Positions 18,926 through 29,678 of a stretch of 64,000 bases of DNA are shown piece by piece. The position numbers and the translations under genes are program-made. Every line of letters starts with the position of its first letter. Position 1 is the stretch's first letter. Under the pieces are notes generated by a model, which did no database searches, was not told the DNA's origin, and worked only from the letters and a program-made list of their open reading frames with translations. Source of the stretch: Proteobacteria bacterium UBA2383 (GTDB lineage: Bacteria; Pseudomonadota; Gammaproteobacteria; Competibacterales; Competibacteraceae); NCBI GenBank assembly GCA_002343485.1, contig DDST01000078.1, positions 1 through 64,000 of the forward strand, written 5' to 3'.

Positions 18926-19777
18926 ATGGCCATGACATCCCGTCACTACTACGCCCTCGGACCCCACGGTTTCCATCGGATTCACTACACTGAATGGGGC
19001 GATCCCGGCAATCCTAAGGTTTTGATCTGCGCGCACGGCCTGACCCGCACGGGTCGTGATTTCGACTTTCTGGCCGCCGCGATGGAACAGGAGTATCGGG
19101 TGCTTTGCCCCGACGTTGCCGGGCGCGGCAAAAGCGACTGGCTGACCGATAAGACGGATTATACCTATCCGCTTTACGTGAACGACATGGCCATGTTGCT
19201 GGCGCGTATCGATGCCGGGCAGATAGACTTTGTTGGCACCTCGATGGGAGGATTAATCGGCCTTTTTCTGGCCAGCTATACCGGAACCCCGATCGGCAAA
19301 CTGGTCATCAATGACGTCGGCCCGCGTATTCCCGCTGCGGGTTTGCAGCGGGTCGCCGATTATGTCAGCCAAGTAATTACCTTTGAAAGCATCGAAAAAA
19401 TGGAGCGTTTTCTGCGCACCATCGCCGCCACATTCGGCAATTTAACGGATGAGCAATGGCGGCATATGACGGCACATAGCGCCCGGCAATTGGAGAATGG
19501 CCGCTACACGTTCGCCTACGACCCGGGCATCGCCGAGAATTTCAAGATGCTGGATTTGAAAGATATCGACCTGTGGCCGCTGTGGGATGCCGTGCAATGC
19601 CCAACCCTGGTGTTACGCGGTCAGTATTCCGACGTACTGGATCACGCTGATGCCGTCACCATGACCGAACGTGGCCCTAAAGCGAAATTGATCGAGTTTC
19701 CCGGTATGGGTCATGCGCCGGCACTGATGGCCGATGACCAAATTGCTGTCGTGCGTGATTGGCTGCTAGCAGACTGA
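18926..19777 (+). CDS. Alpha/beta hydrolase
   Basis: 283 residues with a full catalytic triad: oxyanion region ICAHGLTRTGRDFD, nucleophile elbow GTSMGG, an acid in LRGQYSDVLD, and His in GMGHAPAL. The cap domain around residues 135-200 is helical. It is not close in sequence to the neighbouring hydrolase on the opposite strand, so recent duplication is unlikely. GGGAG about ten bases upstream supports the ATG at 18926. Substrate unknown. Confidence 0.84.
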   Translation: MAMTSRHYYALGPHGFHRIHYTEWGDPGNPKVLICAHGLTRTGRDFDFLAAAMEQEYRVLCPDVAGRGKSDWLTDKTDYTYPLYVNDMAMLLARIDAGQIDFVGTSMGGLIGLFLASYTGTPIGKLVINDVGPRIPAAGLQRVADYVSQVITFESIEKMERFLRTIAATFGNLTDEQWRHMTAHSARQLENGRYTFAYDPGIAENFKMLDLKDIDLWPLWDAVQCPTLVLRGQYSDVLDHADAVTMTERGPKAKLIEFPGMGHAPALMADDQIAVVRDWLLAD

Positions 19778-19846
19778 GACGTTAAACAATGCCCTCTTCG
19801 CCCGATGGATGAGAGGCTGGAGGTGAGGCTCCTGCCAGACGGGCAA

Positions 19847-20761
19847 TCAACCCGGCTTGCGTCCATACACCGTCGCGAGCCAAATCCCCAGGGCAATCAG
19901 AATAATACCAGCCGCGTGGAAGGCATATAACCGCTCACCAAGAAAGATCATCGCCAGCACTGCGCCAAAGGCAGGCATCAAATGCAAAAACTGGCCAGTG
20001 CGGTTGGCGCCCAACTCAGCGACCGCCCGGTTCCAAAAGATGTAGGCCAGAATCGACGGAAACAGCGCCAAGTATAAGATGCTGGCAACGGCTGCGGTGT
20101 TCAGGGTGAAAACCCGATCCTGCGCCAGATCCCAGCCATACAGCGGCATCAGAATGATAACGCCGATGATCATGGTTGCGGCCTGGAAATTCAGCGGCTC
20201 AAGCTCCGCTGGCCGCCAGCGCAGACAGACCGAATACAACGCCCAACTGAACACCGCTGCTAGAATCCACAAATCACCGGAATTGACCTGCCACCCAAGC
20301 AGGCTCCCCACGTCGCCGCGGCCAACAATCACCAGCACCCCGGACAGCGACAAAGCAATTCCCAGCGCCTGCCAGCCAGTCACGGTCTGACGCAGCAACA
20401 GGAACGACAAAGCGACAATCAACACCGGCGTGATCGACAGCATGATGACCGCATTGGTGGCGGTCGTGGTATGCAGGCCGATATAGACACAAGTGTTAAA
20501 ATTGACCACGCCCAGCACACTAAGCAGCAGCAGAACCGGCCAGTGCTGGCGCAGTAATGAGCCTTGCTGGCGCAGTGAGGCCCAAACGAAGGGGAGTAGA
20601 ATCAGGAGCGCCACCGCCCAGCGCCAGAACGACAGGGTAAATGGCGTGAATACAGTATGCACCGCCCGGCCCAGCACGAAATTACCGGACCAGAACAGGG
20701 TAGTTAATACTAACAACAGATAAGGAGAGGGGCGCCAAGCGGTCAGGGATGGTTTTACCAT
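19847..20761 (-). CDS. EamA/DMT family transporter
   Basis: 304 residues with about ten hydrophobic helices arranged as two five-helix EamA repeats (first repeat roughly 12-145, second roughly 155-300). FWSGNFVLGRAV near the start and the ALYSVCLRWR segment starting the second half are typical. Such proteins export amino acids or other small metabolites; the substrate cannot be predicted. It is divergent from the DAHP synthase gene, whose promoter must lie in the 152-bp gap they share. Confidence 0.87.
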   Translation of the reverse strand: MVKPSLTAWRPSPYLLLVLTTLFWSGNFVLGRAVHTVFTPFTLSFWRWAVALLILLPFVWASLRQQGSLLRQHWPVLLLLSVLGVVNFNTCVYIGLHTTTATNAVIMLSITPVLIVALSFLLLRQTVTGWQALGIALSLSGVLVIVGRGDVGSLLGWQVNSGDLWILAAVFSWALYSVCLRWRPAELEPLNFQAATMIIGVIILMPLYGWDLAQDRVFTLNTAAVASILYLALFPSILAYIFWNRAVAELGANRTGQFLHLMPAFGAVLAMIFLGERLYAFHAAGIILIALGIWLATVYGRKPG

Positions 20762-20913
20762 TTTCTAGTTAATGTCTTATCTAAGTTTTGCTGGTGTTGA
20801 CGCAGAAGTGGCGTCCTCGCTGTGAAAGGCCTTACCGTCATCGAATCGGGGACGGGTTCTCTACACCGGGAGTGTTTCTCTCCCTGAATCATACGCAATT
20901 ATCAGGAACAGCA

Positions 20914-22332
20914 ATGTCCAAACTTATGTCTCCATCCCTCCTTCCCTGGACACCAGACAGTTGGCGGCGTCGACCGGCGGCACAGATGCCGGATTATGCC
21001 GACGCTACAGCGCGGGCCGAAGTCGAGACGCGGCTGGCGCATTCGTTGCCGCTCGTGTTTACTGGAGAAATCGATGCGTTGCGCCAGCAGCTGGCTGAAG
21101 TCGCTGCGGGTCGCGCTTTTCTGCTGCAAGGGGGTGACTGCGCCGAAAGCTTTGCCGATTTCAATGAGCGCACCATTACTGACACCTTCCGGGTCTTGTT
21201 GCAAATGGCGGTGACTCTAACATTCGCTGCCGCCTGTCCGGTCGTCAAGGTTGGACGGCTGGCTGGACAGTTCGCCAAGCCGCGCAGCGCCCCGGTCGAG
21301 ACCCGCGATGAAATTACTCTGCCCAGTTACCGGGGCGATATCGTCAACAGTCTGGATTTTACCCCAGAAGCCCGCCAACCCGACCCGCGCCGGCAGTTGC
21401 GCGCTTACTCCCAGTCGGCGGCAACGCTCAATCTGCTGCGAGCGCTGGCCCAGGGCGGTTTCGCCGATTTGCATCGGGTTCAGCAATGGAACCTGGATTT
21501 TCTGCGCACCAGCCCGCAGGGCGCCCGCTACCGCGACTTAGCCGGACGCATCAGCGAAACCCTGGCTTTCATCCGCGCCTGCGGGTTGGACGCCGCAACC
21601 GATCCGCAGGTGCGGCAAGTGCAATTCTATACCTCGCACGAGGCATTGCTACTCGGCTATGAACAAGCGCTGACCCGGTGCGATCCGCTCAGCGGCGCAT
21701 GGTACGATGGTTCTGCGCACTTTCTATGGATCGGCGAGCGCACCCGGCAAGTGGAGGGCGCGCATGTCGAATTTTTGCGAGGTATCACGAATCCTATAGG
21801 CCTTAAACTGGGGCCGGCGACCCTTCCCGATACCCTGCTGCGCCTGCTGGATACGCTTAATCCCGATAACCAGCCGGGACGCTTGACCTTGATCAGCCGA
21901 ATGGGCGCAGACCGTATCGAGACAACGCTGCCGCCGCTGATCCGGGCAGCACAACGCGAAGGCCGGCAAGTGATCTGGTCTTGTGACCCGATGCATGGCA
22001 ACACGCTGGCAACCAGCACGGGCTATAAAACTCGACCCTTTAACCGCATTCTCGATGAAGTGCAGCGGTTCTTCGCCATTCACCGCGCCGAGGACAGCAT
22101 TCCTGGCGGAATGCATTTTGAGCTGACCGGTCAGGATGTAACCGAATGTATGGGCGGCGCTCAGGACATCACCGAGCAGGGCTTGGCCGACCGTTATCAC
22201 ACCCAATGCGACCCGCGCCTGAATGCCTCGCAGAGTTTGGAGTTGGCCTTTCTCATTGCGGAAACCCTCAAGGATTACCGGCGGGACAGCAGGATAAAAA
22301 ACCCATCCAATGGAGAGGACATCGCACGATGA
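20914..22332 (+). CDS. Class II 3-deoxy-7-phosphoheptulonate (DAHP) synthase
   Basis: First step of the shikimate pathway: phosphoenolpyruvate + erythrose 4-phosphate to DAHP. It belongs to the plant-like class II: the N-terminal WTPDSWR, the [14 protein letters not shown] motif with the metal Cys, [31 protein letters not shown], the [12 protein letters not shown] motif and the [16 protein letters not shown] end are all present. The ATG at 20914 with AGGAA upstream gives 472 residues. Its stop overlaps the start of the amidotransferase gene (ATGA). Many gammaproteobacteria use class I AroFGH instead, so this type is informative for the lineage. Confidence 0.94.
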   Translation: MSKLMSPSLLPWTPDSWRRRPAAQMPDYADATARAEVETRLAHSLPLVFTGEIDALRQQLAEVAAGRAFLLQGGDCAESFADFNERTITDTFRVLLQMAVTLTFAAACPVVKVGRLAGQFAKPRSAPVETRDEITLPSYRGDIVNSLDFTPEARQPDPRRQLRAYSQSAATLNLLRALAQGGFADLHRVQQWNLDFLRTSPQGARYRDLAGRISETLAFIRACGLDAATDPQVRQVQFYTSHEALLLGYEQALTRCDPLSGAWYDGSAHFLWIGERTRQVEGAHVEFLRGITNPIGLKLGPATLPDTLLRLLDTLNPDNQPGRLTLISRMGADRIETTLPPLIRAAQREGRQVIWSCDPMHGNTLATSTGYKTRPFNRILDEVQRFFAIHRAEDSIPGGMHFELTGQDVTECMGGAQDITEQGLADRYHTQCDPRLNASQSLELAFLIAETLKDYRRDSRIKNPSNGEDIAR

Positions 22333-23048
22333 GGCATCAATCACCCCGTCCCCGCCTGCTGCTGGTGATGCAGACCCCGGATGCCGATGCTGGCCGTTTC
22401 GCCCGCAAACTGCGTAAGCGTGGCTACCGGCTGGATTATTGCTACCCGCTATCCGGCCAAGCGCTGCCCTCCGGAATGGAGGGCTACGCCGGAGCCATTG
22501 TCTTCGGTGGACCGATGAGCGCCAATGATGATGACAAGCAGCCAGGCATCCGCGCGCAACTGAATTGGATTCCCGAAGCGCTGAAATCGGGCCAACCATT
22601 TCTAGGTATCTGTCTGGGCGCGCAATTATTGGCGCGGACATTGGGGGCGGCAGTGCGGCCACATCCAACGGGATTAGCGGAAATCGGTTATTTCCCGGTT
22701 GAACCGGCGGCGGCTGGTCAACCCTTATTTGACGCACCGTTACACGTCTATCACTGGCATCACGAAGGCTTTGAGTTACCCGCTGGTGCGGAGCTGTTGG
22801 CAACGGGTGCGCATTTTCCGCATCAAGCCTATCGCTATGGCGCCAACACCTTCGGCGTTCAGTTTCACCCAGAAGTTGACGAGACCATCATGGAAAGCTG
22901 GCTGGTGGAAGGGGCAGAAGAGCTGCATCATCCCGGCGCGCAGTCCGCGACTGAACAGCGCGAGCATCATGCCCGCCATGATAAAGCCTTCGATCAGTGG
23001 CTTGAGCAGTTTGTGGATGCGTGGTTGCAAGCTGGCAGCATCAGATAA
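22329..23048 (+). CDS. Class I glutamine amidotransferase (GMP-synthase-like)
   Basis: 239-residue stand-alone glutaminase-fold protein. The catalytic Cys is in [12 protein letters not shown] and the His/Glu pair is in [21 protein letters not shown] is the oxyanion-side loop seen in GMP-synthase-like members. The acceptor enzyme is unknown. It overlaps the DAHP synthase stop by 4 bp (ATGA), which implies coupled translation; whether the two proteins act in one pathway is open. A peptide hydrolase of the same fold is an alternative. Confidence 0.85.
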   Translation: MRHQSPRPRLLLVMQTPDADAGRFARKLRKRGYRLDYCYPLSGQALPSGMEGYAGAIVFGGPMSANDDDKQPGIRAQLNWIPEALKSGQPFLGICLGAQLLARTLGAAVRPHPTGLAEIGYFPVEPAAAGQPLFDAPLHVYHWHHEGFELPAGAELLATGAHFPHQAYRYGANTFGVQFHPEVDETIMESWLVEGAEELHHPGAQSATEQREHHARHDKAFDQWLEQFVDAWLQAGSIR

Positions 23049-23193
23049 GAATGACTTGTTCGATGCATCATCCACCTGAAGCGACGATAGCAACCCCGAT
23101 GTTCCGCCACGCAATTGCCCGCCAGGAATTTTGCTTTACCCGCATCCGGATTCAGACTATGTTCCACGCCATTTTACCCGCGAGGCAAATGGC

Positions 23194-24156
23194 ATGATCA
23201 ACGCTTTTGAACTTCAGCATGGCCGCCTCCAGCAAATTCAAATCGAAAGCAAGGCCGACCTTGAGCGCACCAAACCGATCTGGATTGATTTTGACGAACC
23301 CAATGATGAGGAGCGGTTCTGGGCGAAGGAATTGTTCAGGCTGACTCTACCGGACGAGGATGATTTCGGCGACATCGAAGCCAGCGCCCGCTGCTTCGAA
23401 GACGCCAGCGGCGCCCTGCAAATTCGCTCTGATTTTCTAATCAACAAAGAAGACGAATCGCGCAACATACCGGTCGCCTTTGTGTTCAAACAGGATATTC
23501 TGTTTAGCCTGCATGAGGAAGATTTACCGGTTTTCCGTCTACTGCGGATGCGCGCCCGCCATCAACCGGGTTATCTGGAAGACAGTCGCGACGTGCTGCT
23601 CGACTTGTACGCCACCAGCGTGGAGTATTCCGCCGATTCGCTGGAGGGAGTGTATGCAGCGCTGGAAGAAATCGGCAACCGGGTATTAAAAGCCCCTCTG
23701 ACCGACCAAGCGGCGGGTGACGTGCTGGCCCGCATCGCCCGGGAAGAAGATCTGAACGGACGGATTCGCCGCAATATGATGGATACACGCCGGGCTATTT
23801 CGTTCCTGATGCGCCGGCGATTGCTTTCCACCGATCAGGTCGAGGAAGCCCGGCAGATCCTGCGCGACATCGAATCGTTGGACGGTCATACCTCCTTCTT
23901 GTTTGAAAAGATCAATTTCCTGATGGACGCGACCGTTGGTTTCATCAACATCAATCAGAACAAAATCATCAAAATTTTCTCAGTGGTCTCAGTGGCCCTA
24001 CTGCCACCAACGCTGATCGCCAGCATCTACGGTATGAATTTTGAGTTCATGCCCGAACTAAAATGGGCATTGGGTTATCCGATTGCACTTGGGCTAATGG
24101 CGCTTTCAGTCGCCGCGCCATTCTGGTTCTTTCTTCGTAAAGGCTGGTTGAAGTAG
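23194..24156 (+). CDS. corA: CorA-family magnesium/cobalt transporter
   Basis: Pentameric inner-membrane divalent cation channel. About 250 cytoplasmic residues end in a long helix (RRAISFLMRRRLLSTDQVEEARQ...) that leads into the first membrane segment, followed by the defining GMN motif (YGMNFEFMPEL) and a second membrane segment near the C-terminus, ending in the basic FFLRKGWLK. The ATG at 23194 with GAGG eight bases upstream gives 320 residues. Mg2+ is the likely cargo. Confidence 0.92.
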   Translation: MINAFELQHGRLQQIQIESKADLERTKPIWIDFDEPNDEERFWAKELFRLTLPDEDDFGDIEASARCFEDASGALQIRSDFLINKEDESRNIPVAFVFKQDILFSLHEEDLPVFRLLRMRARHQPGYLEDSRDVLLDLYATSVEYSADSLEGVYAALEEIGNRVLKAPLTDQAAGDVLARIAREEDLNGRIRRNMMDTRRAISFLMRRRLLSTDQVEEARQILRDIESLDGHTSFLFEKINFLMDATVGFININQNKIIKIFSVVSVALLPPTLIASIYGMNFEFMPELKWALGYPIALGLMALSVAAPFWFFLRKGWLK

Positions 24157-24186
24157 ACTTTTCATTCCTTCCAATCGGGGGCCGCC

Positions 24187-24699
24187 ATGTCTGTCATCAA
24201 TCCCACTGATCAAAATCTCTACGAATTGGCAGCGCAAGTGGGTGTTACCCTGCGCGCCCGGAACCAGATGTTAACTGTTGCCGAATCCTGCACGGGAGGC
24301 TGGATCGGCAAGGTGCTCACTGACGTAGCAGGTAGTTCCGGCTGGTTCGACCGAGGTTTTGTGACCTATAGCAACACCGCCAAAACTGAATTGCTAGGCG
24401 TTCGGCAATCCACACTGGTCAACCATAGTGCAGTCAGCACCGAAACGGTGACCGAGATGGCCATCGGGGCGCTGGAACGCAGTCGAGCAGGTATTGCAAT
24501 TGCAGTCAGCGGCATTGCGGGCCCCGATGGCGGCAGCCCCGGCAAACCAGTGGGCACGGTCTACTTGGCCTGGGCGCTGCGTGACCGTCCAATCCAGACG
24601 CAGGTTTGCCGCTTTGCCGGTGATCGCGAAACAGTGCGCCGGCAAACAGTCGCTACCGCTCTGCAAGGCGTGCTGGATGAGTTCGCCCTGCGATCCTAA
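24187..24699 (+). CDS. pncC: Nicotinamide-nucleotide amidohydrolase PncC (CinA C-terminal type)
   Basis: Recycles nicotinamide mononucleotide to nicotinate mononucleotide in the pyridine nucleotide cycle. 170 residues, only the CinA C-terminal domain: VAESCTGGWIGKVLT with the catalytic Ser, DRGFVTYSNTAKTELLGV, and AVSGIAGPDGGSPGKPVGTV. It lies upstream of thpR and recA, the usual place for cinA/pncC. The thpR start lies inside its last 23 bases. Confidence 0.94.
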   Translation: MSVINPTDQNLYELAAQVGVTLRARNQMLTVAESCTGGWIGKVLTDVAGSSGWFDRGFVTYSNTAKTELLGVRQSTLVNHSAVSTETVTEMAIGALERSRAGIAIAVSGIAGPDGGSPGKPVGTVYLAWALRDRPIQTQVCRFAGDRETVRRQTVATALQGVLDEFALRS

Positions 24700-25213
24700 G
24701 AAGCAACAGCGGCTCTTTCTGGCGCTTTGGCCTGGAGAGAACGAACGCCGGCAGATCGCGAAATTGGCGGCGCAAGCGGCGGACCGGCGGCGGGTGTGCG
24801 ACGCTAACCTACACCTGACTTTGGTTTTCCTAGGCGCTACCACCTCTGACCAGTTAGCCACCTACGAGGCGGCCCTGGCAGATTTATCGATACCCGCAAT
24901 GGAATTGGTGCTGAATCGCTACGGCTATTGGCCACAACCACGTATTCTATGGTTAGGGTCCAGTTGCACGCCACCCGAGCTATACGGACTCGTAGCCGGG
25001 TTGCATCGGCGATTGCGCGGCTGCGGGTTTGTCCCAGAACGGCGAGCGTTTCAGGCTCACATCACCTTGGCCCGCCGGTTTACCGGGTCCGTTTCTACCC
25101 AGTTACTGGAAAAACCTGTGCGCTGGCCCATCAGCGACATCGCACTGATCGCATCGCTTCCATCGCCGGAAGGCTCCCGTTATGAAGTGCTGCGCCGCTG
25201 GCCAGGGGGCTAG
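24677..25213 (+). CDS. thpR: RNA 2',3'-cyclic phosphodiesterase ThpR (LigT)
   Basis: 2H-phosphoesterase acting on RNA 2',3'-cyclic phosphates, historically called 2'-5' RNA ligase. The two HxTx motifs are HLTL (NLHLTLVFLG) and HITL (FQAHITLARR), and the N-terminal RLFLALWP strand is typical. I place the start at the ATG at 24677, inside pncC, preceded by AAGGCG; this gives 178 residues and a normal N-terminus. Much longer readings of this frame run through the pncC coding sequence and are not real. Confidence 0.9.
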   Translation: MSSPCDPKKQQRLFLALWPGENERRQIAKLAAQAADRRRVCDANLHLTLVFLGATTSDQLATYEAALADLSIPAMELVLNRYGYWPQPRILWLGSSCTPPELYGLVAGLHRRLRGCGFVPERRAFQAHITLARRFTGSVSTQLLEKPVRWPISDIALIASLPSPEGSRYEVLRRWPGG

Positions 25214-25302
25214 GTTCAAACGGTTTTTATATGGAATAATCTTCAAAATCACCGGCTGTAGTTGGGCCGATGTTTTTCTCATTGGTTAAAGGGGGGCACG
25301 GG

Positions 25303-26388
25303 ATGGATGACAATAAGAAAAAAGCGCTAGCGGGCGCATTGACTCAGATTGAACGCCAATTTGGCAAGGGCGCGGTCATGCGTTTGGGCGACACGAGCGC
25401 GGCGGTCCGCAACGTAGCGACGGTGTCGACGGGGTCGCTGGGACTGGATATCGCCTTAGGCATTGGCGGCCTACCGCGGGGCCGGGTGACCGAAATCTAC
25501 GGCCCAGAATCCTCCGGCAAGACCACCTTGGCCTTGCAGGTGGTTGCTGAAGTCCAAAAAACGGGCGGTTGCGCAGCGTTCGTCGACGCCGAACATGCTT
25601 TGGATCCGATTTATGCCGCCAAACTGGGCGTCAATGTTGATGATTTGCTGATCTCCCAGCCGGATACTGGCGAACAGGCGCTGGAAATCGCCGACATGCT
25701 AGTCCGTTCCGGAGCAGTGGAAATCGTGGTTATCGACTCGGTAGCGGCGCTGACCCCCAAGGCGGAAATTGAAGGCGACATGGGCGATTCCCACGTCGGT
25801 CTACATGCCCGGTTGATGAGCCAAGCCCTGCGCAAGCTCACTGCCAATATTAAACGCTCCAACACGCTGGTCATTTTTATCAATCAAATCAGGATGAAAA
25901 TTGGTGTAATGTTTGGCTCTCCCGAAACAACGACCGGCGGCAATGCCCTCAAATTCTACGCCTCGGTGCGACTGGACATCCGCCGCATCGGTTCGATCAA
26001 GAAGGGCGATGAGATCATCGGTAACGAAACCCGGGTCAAAGTCATCAAAAACAAGCTGGCTCCGCCTTTCAGGCAGGCTGAATTTGAAATTCTCTACGGA
26101 GAAGGCTCATCCCGGTTGGGTGAGATCATCGACCTCGGTGTTAAAATCGGGCTGATCGACAAATCCGGCGCCTGGTACAGTTGCCAAGGTACGCGCATCG
26201 GCCAAGGCAAGGAAAATGCCCGTACATATCTCCGGGAAAACCCGGAACTGGCCCGTGAATTGGAAGATAAGATTCGCGCCCACTTCCTAAGCCGCCCCGA
26301 TGCCGTGCCAATCACCCCGGAACAGGGCGAGGAAAATGAGGACGACATGGCTCCCGGTTCTGCGGATGATCTGGACGCGGACCTCTAA
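25303..26388 (+). CDS. recA: Recombinase RecA
   Basis: Forms the ATP-dependent filament for homologous recombination and LexA cleavage. Walker [15 protein letters not shown], the [17 protein letters not shown]alker B segment, the L2 region [19 protein letters not shown] and an acidic C-terminal tail are clear. The ATG at 25303, after a purine-rich AAAGGGGGG, gives 361 residues; an upstream ATG at 25270 adds only unconserved residues. I see no CTGT-N8-ACAG LexA operator in the 89-bp gap before it, so the SOS operator may be diverged or further upstream. Confidence 0.98.
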   Translation: MDDNKKKALAGALTQIERQFGKGAVMRLGDTSAAVRNVATVSTGSLGLDIALGIGGLPRGRVTEIYGPESSGKTTLALQVVAEVQKTGGCAAFVDAEHALDPIYAAKLGVNVDDLLISQPDTGEQALEIADMLVRSGAVEIVVIDSVAALTPKAEIEGDMGDSHVGLHARLMSQALRKLTANIKRSNTLVIFINQIRMKIGVMFGSPETTTGGNALKFYASVRLDIRRIGSIKKGDEIIGNETRVKVIKNKLAPPFRQAEFEILYGEGSSRLGEIIDLGVKIGLIDKSGAWYSCQGTRIGQGKENARTYLRENPELARELEDKIRAHFLSRPDAVPITPEQGEENEDDMAPGSADDLDADL

Positions 26389-26866
26389 AACCACTGGCGG
26401 CGCATCCGCTGACCGGCAGACAGTGGAACCAGCGATCATTCGCGCCAAAGCCTTGGAATTGCTGGCGCGACGCGAACATGCCCGTTTGGAACTGCGTCAG
26501 AAACTGGTGCAACGTGGATTTCCCGCCGGATGCATTGACCCGGTGCTGGATCAGTTGGCAGAGGAACACCTGTTGGATGAAAGCCGCTACGCCGAGCTTT
26601 ATGCATGTAGCCGGGCCGGCAAAGGCTACGGCCCTTTGCGCATCGCGCGTGAATTGCGTGAACGCGGCGTTTCACAGGAGCTGGTCGATCAGACGCTAAG
26701 CAAGCTGGAGGACGATTGGCTACTGAAACTGCGGGAACTGCATCGTAAGCGCTTCAAATCGCTGATCCCGGCTCACGCTACCGAGCGGATGCAACAAATC
26801 CGGGTCCTCCGCCAGCACGGTTTCACTCTGGAGCAGATCAAACATCTATTTGATTTGACCACCTAA
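26366..26866 (+). CDS. recX: Regulatory protein RecX
   Basis: Modulates RecA filament growth. Helical repeats typical of RecX are clear from about [23 protein letters not shown] onward, with [11 protein letters not shown] and [17 protein letters not shown]. The start is uncertain: ATG at 26366 overlaps recA by 23 bp and gives 166 residues, while GTG at 26423 gives 147, nearer the family norm. Neither has a strong ribosome site. Position right after recA is standard and suggests cotranscription with it. Confidence 0.9.
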   Translation: MIWTRTSKTTGGASADRQTVEPAIIRAKALELLARREHARLELRQKLVQRGFPAGCIDPVLDQLAEEHLLDESRYAELYACSRAGKGYGPLRIARELRERGVSQELVDQTLSKLEDDWLLKLRELHRKRFKSLIPAHATERMQQIRVLRQHGFTLEQIKHLFDLTT

Positions 26867-26891
26867 CACTTATCGCTATTGACCAATTGCC

Positions 26892-29519
26892 ATGACCAGC
26901 AGCGCTGAACTTCGCAGACTCTTTCTCGACTATTTCCATGACCATGGCCATGAAATCGTGGCTAGCAGCCCGTTGGTTCCCATCAACGATACCACGCTGC
27001 TGTTCACCAACGCCGGCATGGTGCAATTCAAGGACGTATTTACCGGCCGTGACCAGCGCCCTTATCACCGGGCTGTCACTGCCCAACGCTGTGTACGCGC
27101 CGGCGGCAAGCACAATGACCTGGAAAATGTTGGCTATACTGCCCGTCATCACACATTTTTCGAGATGCTCGGCAACTTCAGTTTCGGCGACTATTTCAAG
27201 ACCAACGCCATTCACTTTGCCTGGGAATTCTTGACCGGCATCTTAAAACTGCCGGCTGATAAGCTGTGGGTCACGGTCTATGAAACCGATGACGAAGCCT
27301 ATCAGGTCTGGGCTGAAGAGATTCAGGTGCCCCCTGAGCGCATTGCCCGCATCGGCGACAAGCCTGGCGGCAAGCGTTACGAAAGCGATAATTTCTGGGC
27401 GATGGGCGATACCGGTCCTTGCGGCCCCTGCTCGGAAATTTTCTATGACCACGGTCCGGAGATCGCTGGCGGTCCACCCGGTACACCCGATGAAGACGGC
27501 GACCGCTATATCGAAATCTGGAACCTGGTGTTTATGCAGTTTGACCGCAGCATTGACGGGACGCTGACCCCGTTGCCGAAACCCTCCGTAGATACCGGCA
27601 TGGGACTGGAACGGTTGGCGGCGGTGATGCAAGGCGTCCACAGCAATTACGAAATCGACCTGTTCCATCATCTCATCGAAGCCGCCGCTCAAGCGACGGG
27701 GGCTAAAGATTTGCAATCCAACTCGCTCAAAGTGATTGCGGACCACATCCGCGCCACAGCGTTTTTGATCACTGACGGCGTTCTCCCTTCCAACGAAGGA
27801 CGTGGCTACGTGTTGCGGCGAATCATGCGCCGCGCTATCCGCCACGGCTACAAGCTGGGCGCCGAAGGCAGCTTCTTCCACACTTTGGTCACGCCATTGG
27901 TCGAGGAAATGGGCGAAGCTTACCCGGAACTAGCCGCTGCCGCTGAACAAGTCACTCGAGTCATTTGCCAGGAAGAGGAACGGTTCGCTGAAACCCTGGC
28001 GCACGGGATGAAGCTTCTCGAAGAAGGTATCGCCGATCTGCCGGGTACCGTTATCCCTGGCGAAACAGTATTCAAGCTGTACGACACCTATGGTTTCCCG
28101 GTCGATCTGACCGCTGACATCGCCCGCGAACGTGGCCTGCAATTGGACGCAGCCGGTTTCGACCGCGAAATGGCCGCACAACGGGAACGTGCACGCGCCC
28201 ATAGCCAGTTTGGCTTGCGCCAGACAGCTCATCTTGGCATCGAGGGTTGTACCGAGTTCCATGGTTACGACCGGCTGGAGGAAGAAGCAACGATCAAGGC
28301 GCTGTTCCGCGAAGGCCAAGCCGTCAAGGCGCTCAATGCCGGTGAGGAGGGTGTGGTGGTATTGGATCACACCCCCTTCTACGCGGAATCCGGTGGTCAA
28401 GCCGGTGACACCGGCTGGCTGCGGGCGGATGGGCTGGAGTTCGAGGTACGTGATACCCAGAAGCAGGGCGAAGGTGTCTTTACCCACATCGGTGTGCTAA
28501 AACAAGGACTGTTAAGGCAGAGCGCCATCGTGCGGGCTCAAGTGAACACCGTTCAGCGCCAAGCAACAGCCCTGCACCACTCCGCCACACACCTCATGCA
28601 CGCAGCATTGCGCCAAGTGCTTGGCTCCCATGTTACTCAGAAAGGTTCGCTGGTCGATCCGCAGCGATTGCGTTTTGATTTCTCCCATTTCGAACCGGTG
28701 AATCCAGAACAACTGGAAACCATCGAACGGCTGGTTAACGCACAGATTCGCGGCAATGTAGCAGTGGAAACGACGATCATGGCGCCTGAAGAGGCGATTG
28801 CCGCCGGCGCGATGGCGCTATTCGGCGAGAAGTATGGCGACCGGGTACGGGTGCTGAGGATGGGTGATTTCTCCACTGAACTCTGTGGCGGAACCCATGT
28901 CTCCCGGACCGGCGATATTGGCCTATTCAAAATTACTGCTGAGAGCGGCGTCGCAGCGGGCGTGCGGCGTATCGAAGCAATCACTGGCGAACGGGCTCTG
29001 GACTACATCGCTTCCCTGCAGGACCGCGCCCGGCAGGCAGCGCAATGGGTGAAAGGCGACCGCGACAACTTTCCGGATAAAGTGCGGCAATTGGTGGAGC
29101 GCACCCGGCAACTGGAGAAAGAAATCGAGCAACTTAAAGGCCGGCTGGCCAGCGGCCAAGGCGCCGATCTGTTGAGTCAAACCGTGGAGATTGAGGGACT
29201 CAGAGTGCTGGCTGCCCGATTGGATGGGGTGGATGCCAAAACCTTGCGCGAAGCAGTAGACCGCTGCAAAGAGCAACTCAAGGCAGCCGCTATCATTCTA
29301 GCGACCGTCGAGGACGGCAAGGTCCGGCTGGTCGCTGGCGTAACCCCGGCAGAAACAGCGAAGATCAAAGCCGGTGATTTGGTAAACAAGGTTGCACAAC
29401 AGGTCGGCGGCAAGGGTGGCGGGCGTGCTGATCTAGCCCAAGCGGGTGGAACCGACCCAGCGCAACTCGATGCAGCGCTGCACTCAGTGCCAGAGTGGGT
29501 GCGCGCGCAGCTCACCTGA
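26892..29519 (+). CDS. alaS: Alanyl-tRNA synthetase
   Basis: Charges tRNA-Ala and edits mischarged Ser/Gly. 875 residues. The class II catalytic core is at the N-terminus ([34 protein letters not shown]), the editing-domain zinc site includes [12 protein letters not shown] and [15 protein letters not shown], and a coiled coil plus C-Ala domain complete it. It follows recX by 25 bp and precedes lysC and csrA, a conserved gammaproteobacterial order. Confidence 0.98.
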   Translation: MTSSAELRRLFLDYFHDHGHEIVASSPLVPINDTTLLFTNAGMVQFKDVFTGRDQRPYHRAVTAQRCVRAGGKHNDLENVGYTARHHTFFEMLGNFSFGDYFKTNAIHFAWEFLTGILKLPADKLWVTVYETDDEAYQVWAEEIQVPPERIARIGDKPGGKRYESDNFWAMGDTGPCGPCSEIFYDHGPEIAGGPPGTPDEDGDRYIEIWNLVFMQFDRSIDGTLTPLPKPSVDTGMGLERLAAVMQGVHSNYEIDLFHHLIEAAAQATGAKDLQSNSLKVIADHIRATAFLITDGVLPSNEGRGYVLRRIMRRAIRHGYKLGAEGSFFHTLVTPLVEEMGEAYPELAAAAEQVTRVICQEEERFAETLAHGMKLLEEGIADLPGTVIPGETVFKLYDTYGFPVDLTADIARERGLQLDAAGFDREMAAQRERARAHSQFGLRQTAHLGIEGCTEFHGYDRLEEEATIKALFREGQAVKALNAGEEGVVVLDHTPFYAESGGQAGDTGWLRADGLEFEVRDTQKQGEGVFTHIGVLKQGLLRQSAIVRAQVNTVQRQATALHHSATHLMHAALRQVLGSHVTQKGSLVDPQRLRFDFSHFEPVNPEQLETIERLVNAQIRGNVAVETTIMAPEEAIAAGAMALFGEKYGDRVRVLRMGDFSTELCGGTHVSRTGDIGLFKITAESGVAAGVRRIEAITGERALDYIASLQDRARQAAQWVKGDRDNFPDKVRQLVERTRQLEKEIEQLKGRLASGQGADLLSQTVEIEGLRVLAARLDGVDAKTLREAVDRCKEQLKAAAIILATVEDGKVRLVAGVTPAETAKIKAGDLVNKVAQQVGGKGGGRADLAQAGGTDPAQLDAALHSVPEWVRAQLT

Positions 29520-29576
29520 TATTCATTCCAATCAAACGCTATCCCAAGGTTTACTCACAGCAATCGCATCTTGGGC

Positions 29577-29604
29577 TTGGCGATAACTAGCCTTTCGCTA
29601 TAAT
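29577..29604 (+). promoter_or_regulatory. sigma-70-like promoter before lysC
   Basis: TTGGCG (29577-29582), 16-bp spacer, TATAAT (29599-29604) in the gap after alaS, about 75 bp before the lysC ATG. The perfect -10 and acceptable -35 make this the best promoter candidate for lysC-csrA. Confidence 0.5.
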
Positions 29605-29678
29605 CGCGCCCTTTATGATCGCCTAGATCACTTATCCTAAGGGCGATTTTCAATGGCACTCTTGAGCAGGGACACAGC

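Noticed and set aside
25214..25302. LexA operator before recA.
   Set aside because: No CTGT-N8-ACAG match; nearest CTG/CAG pairs have wrong spacing.
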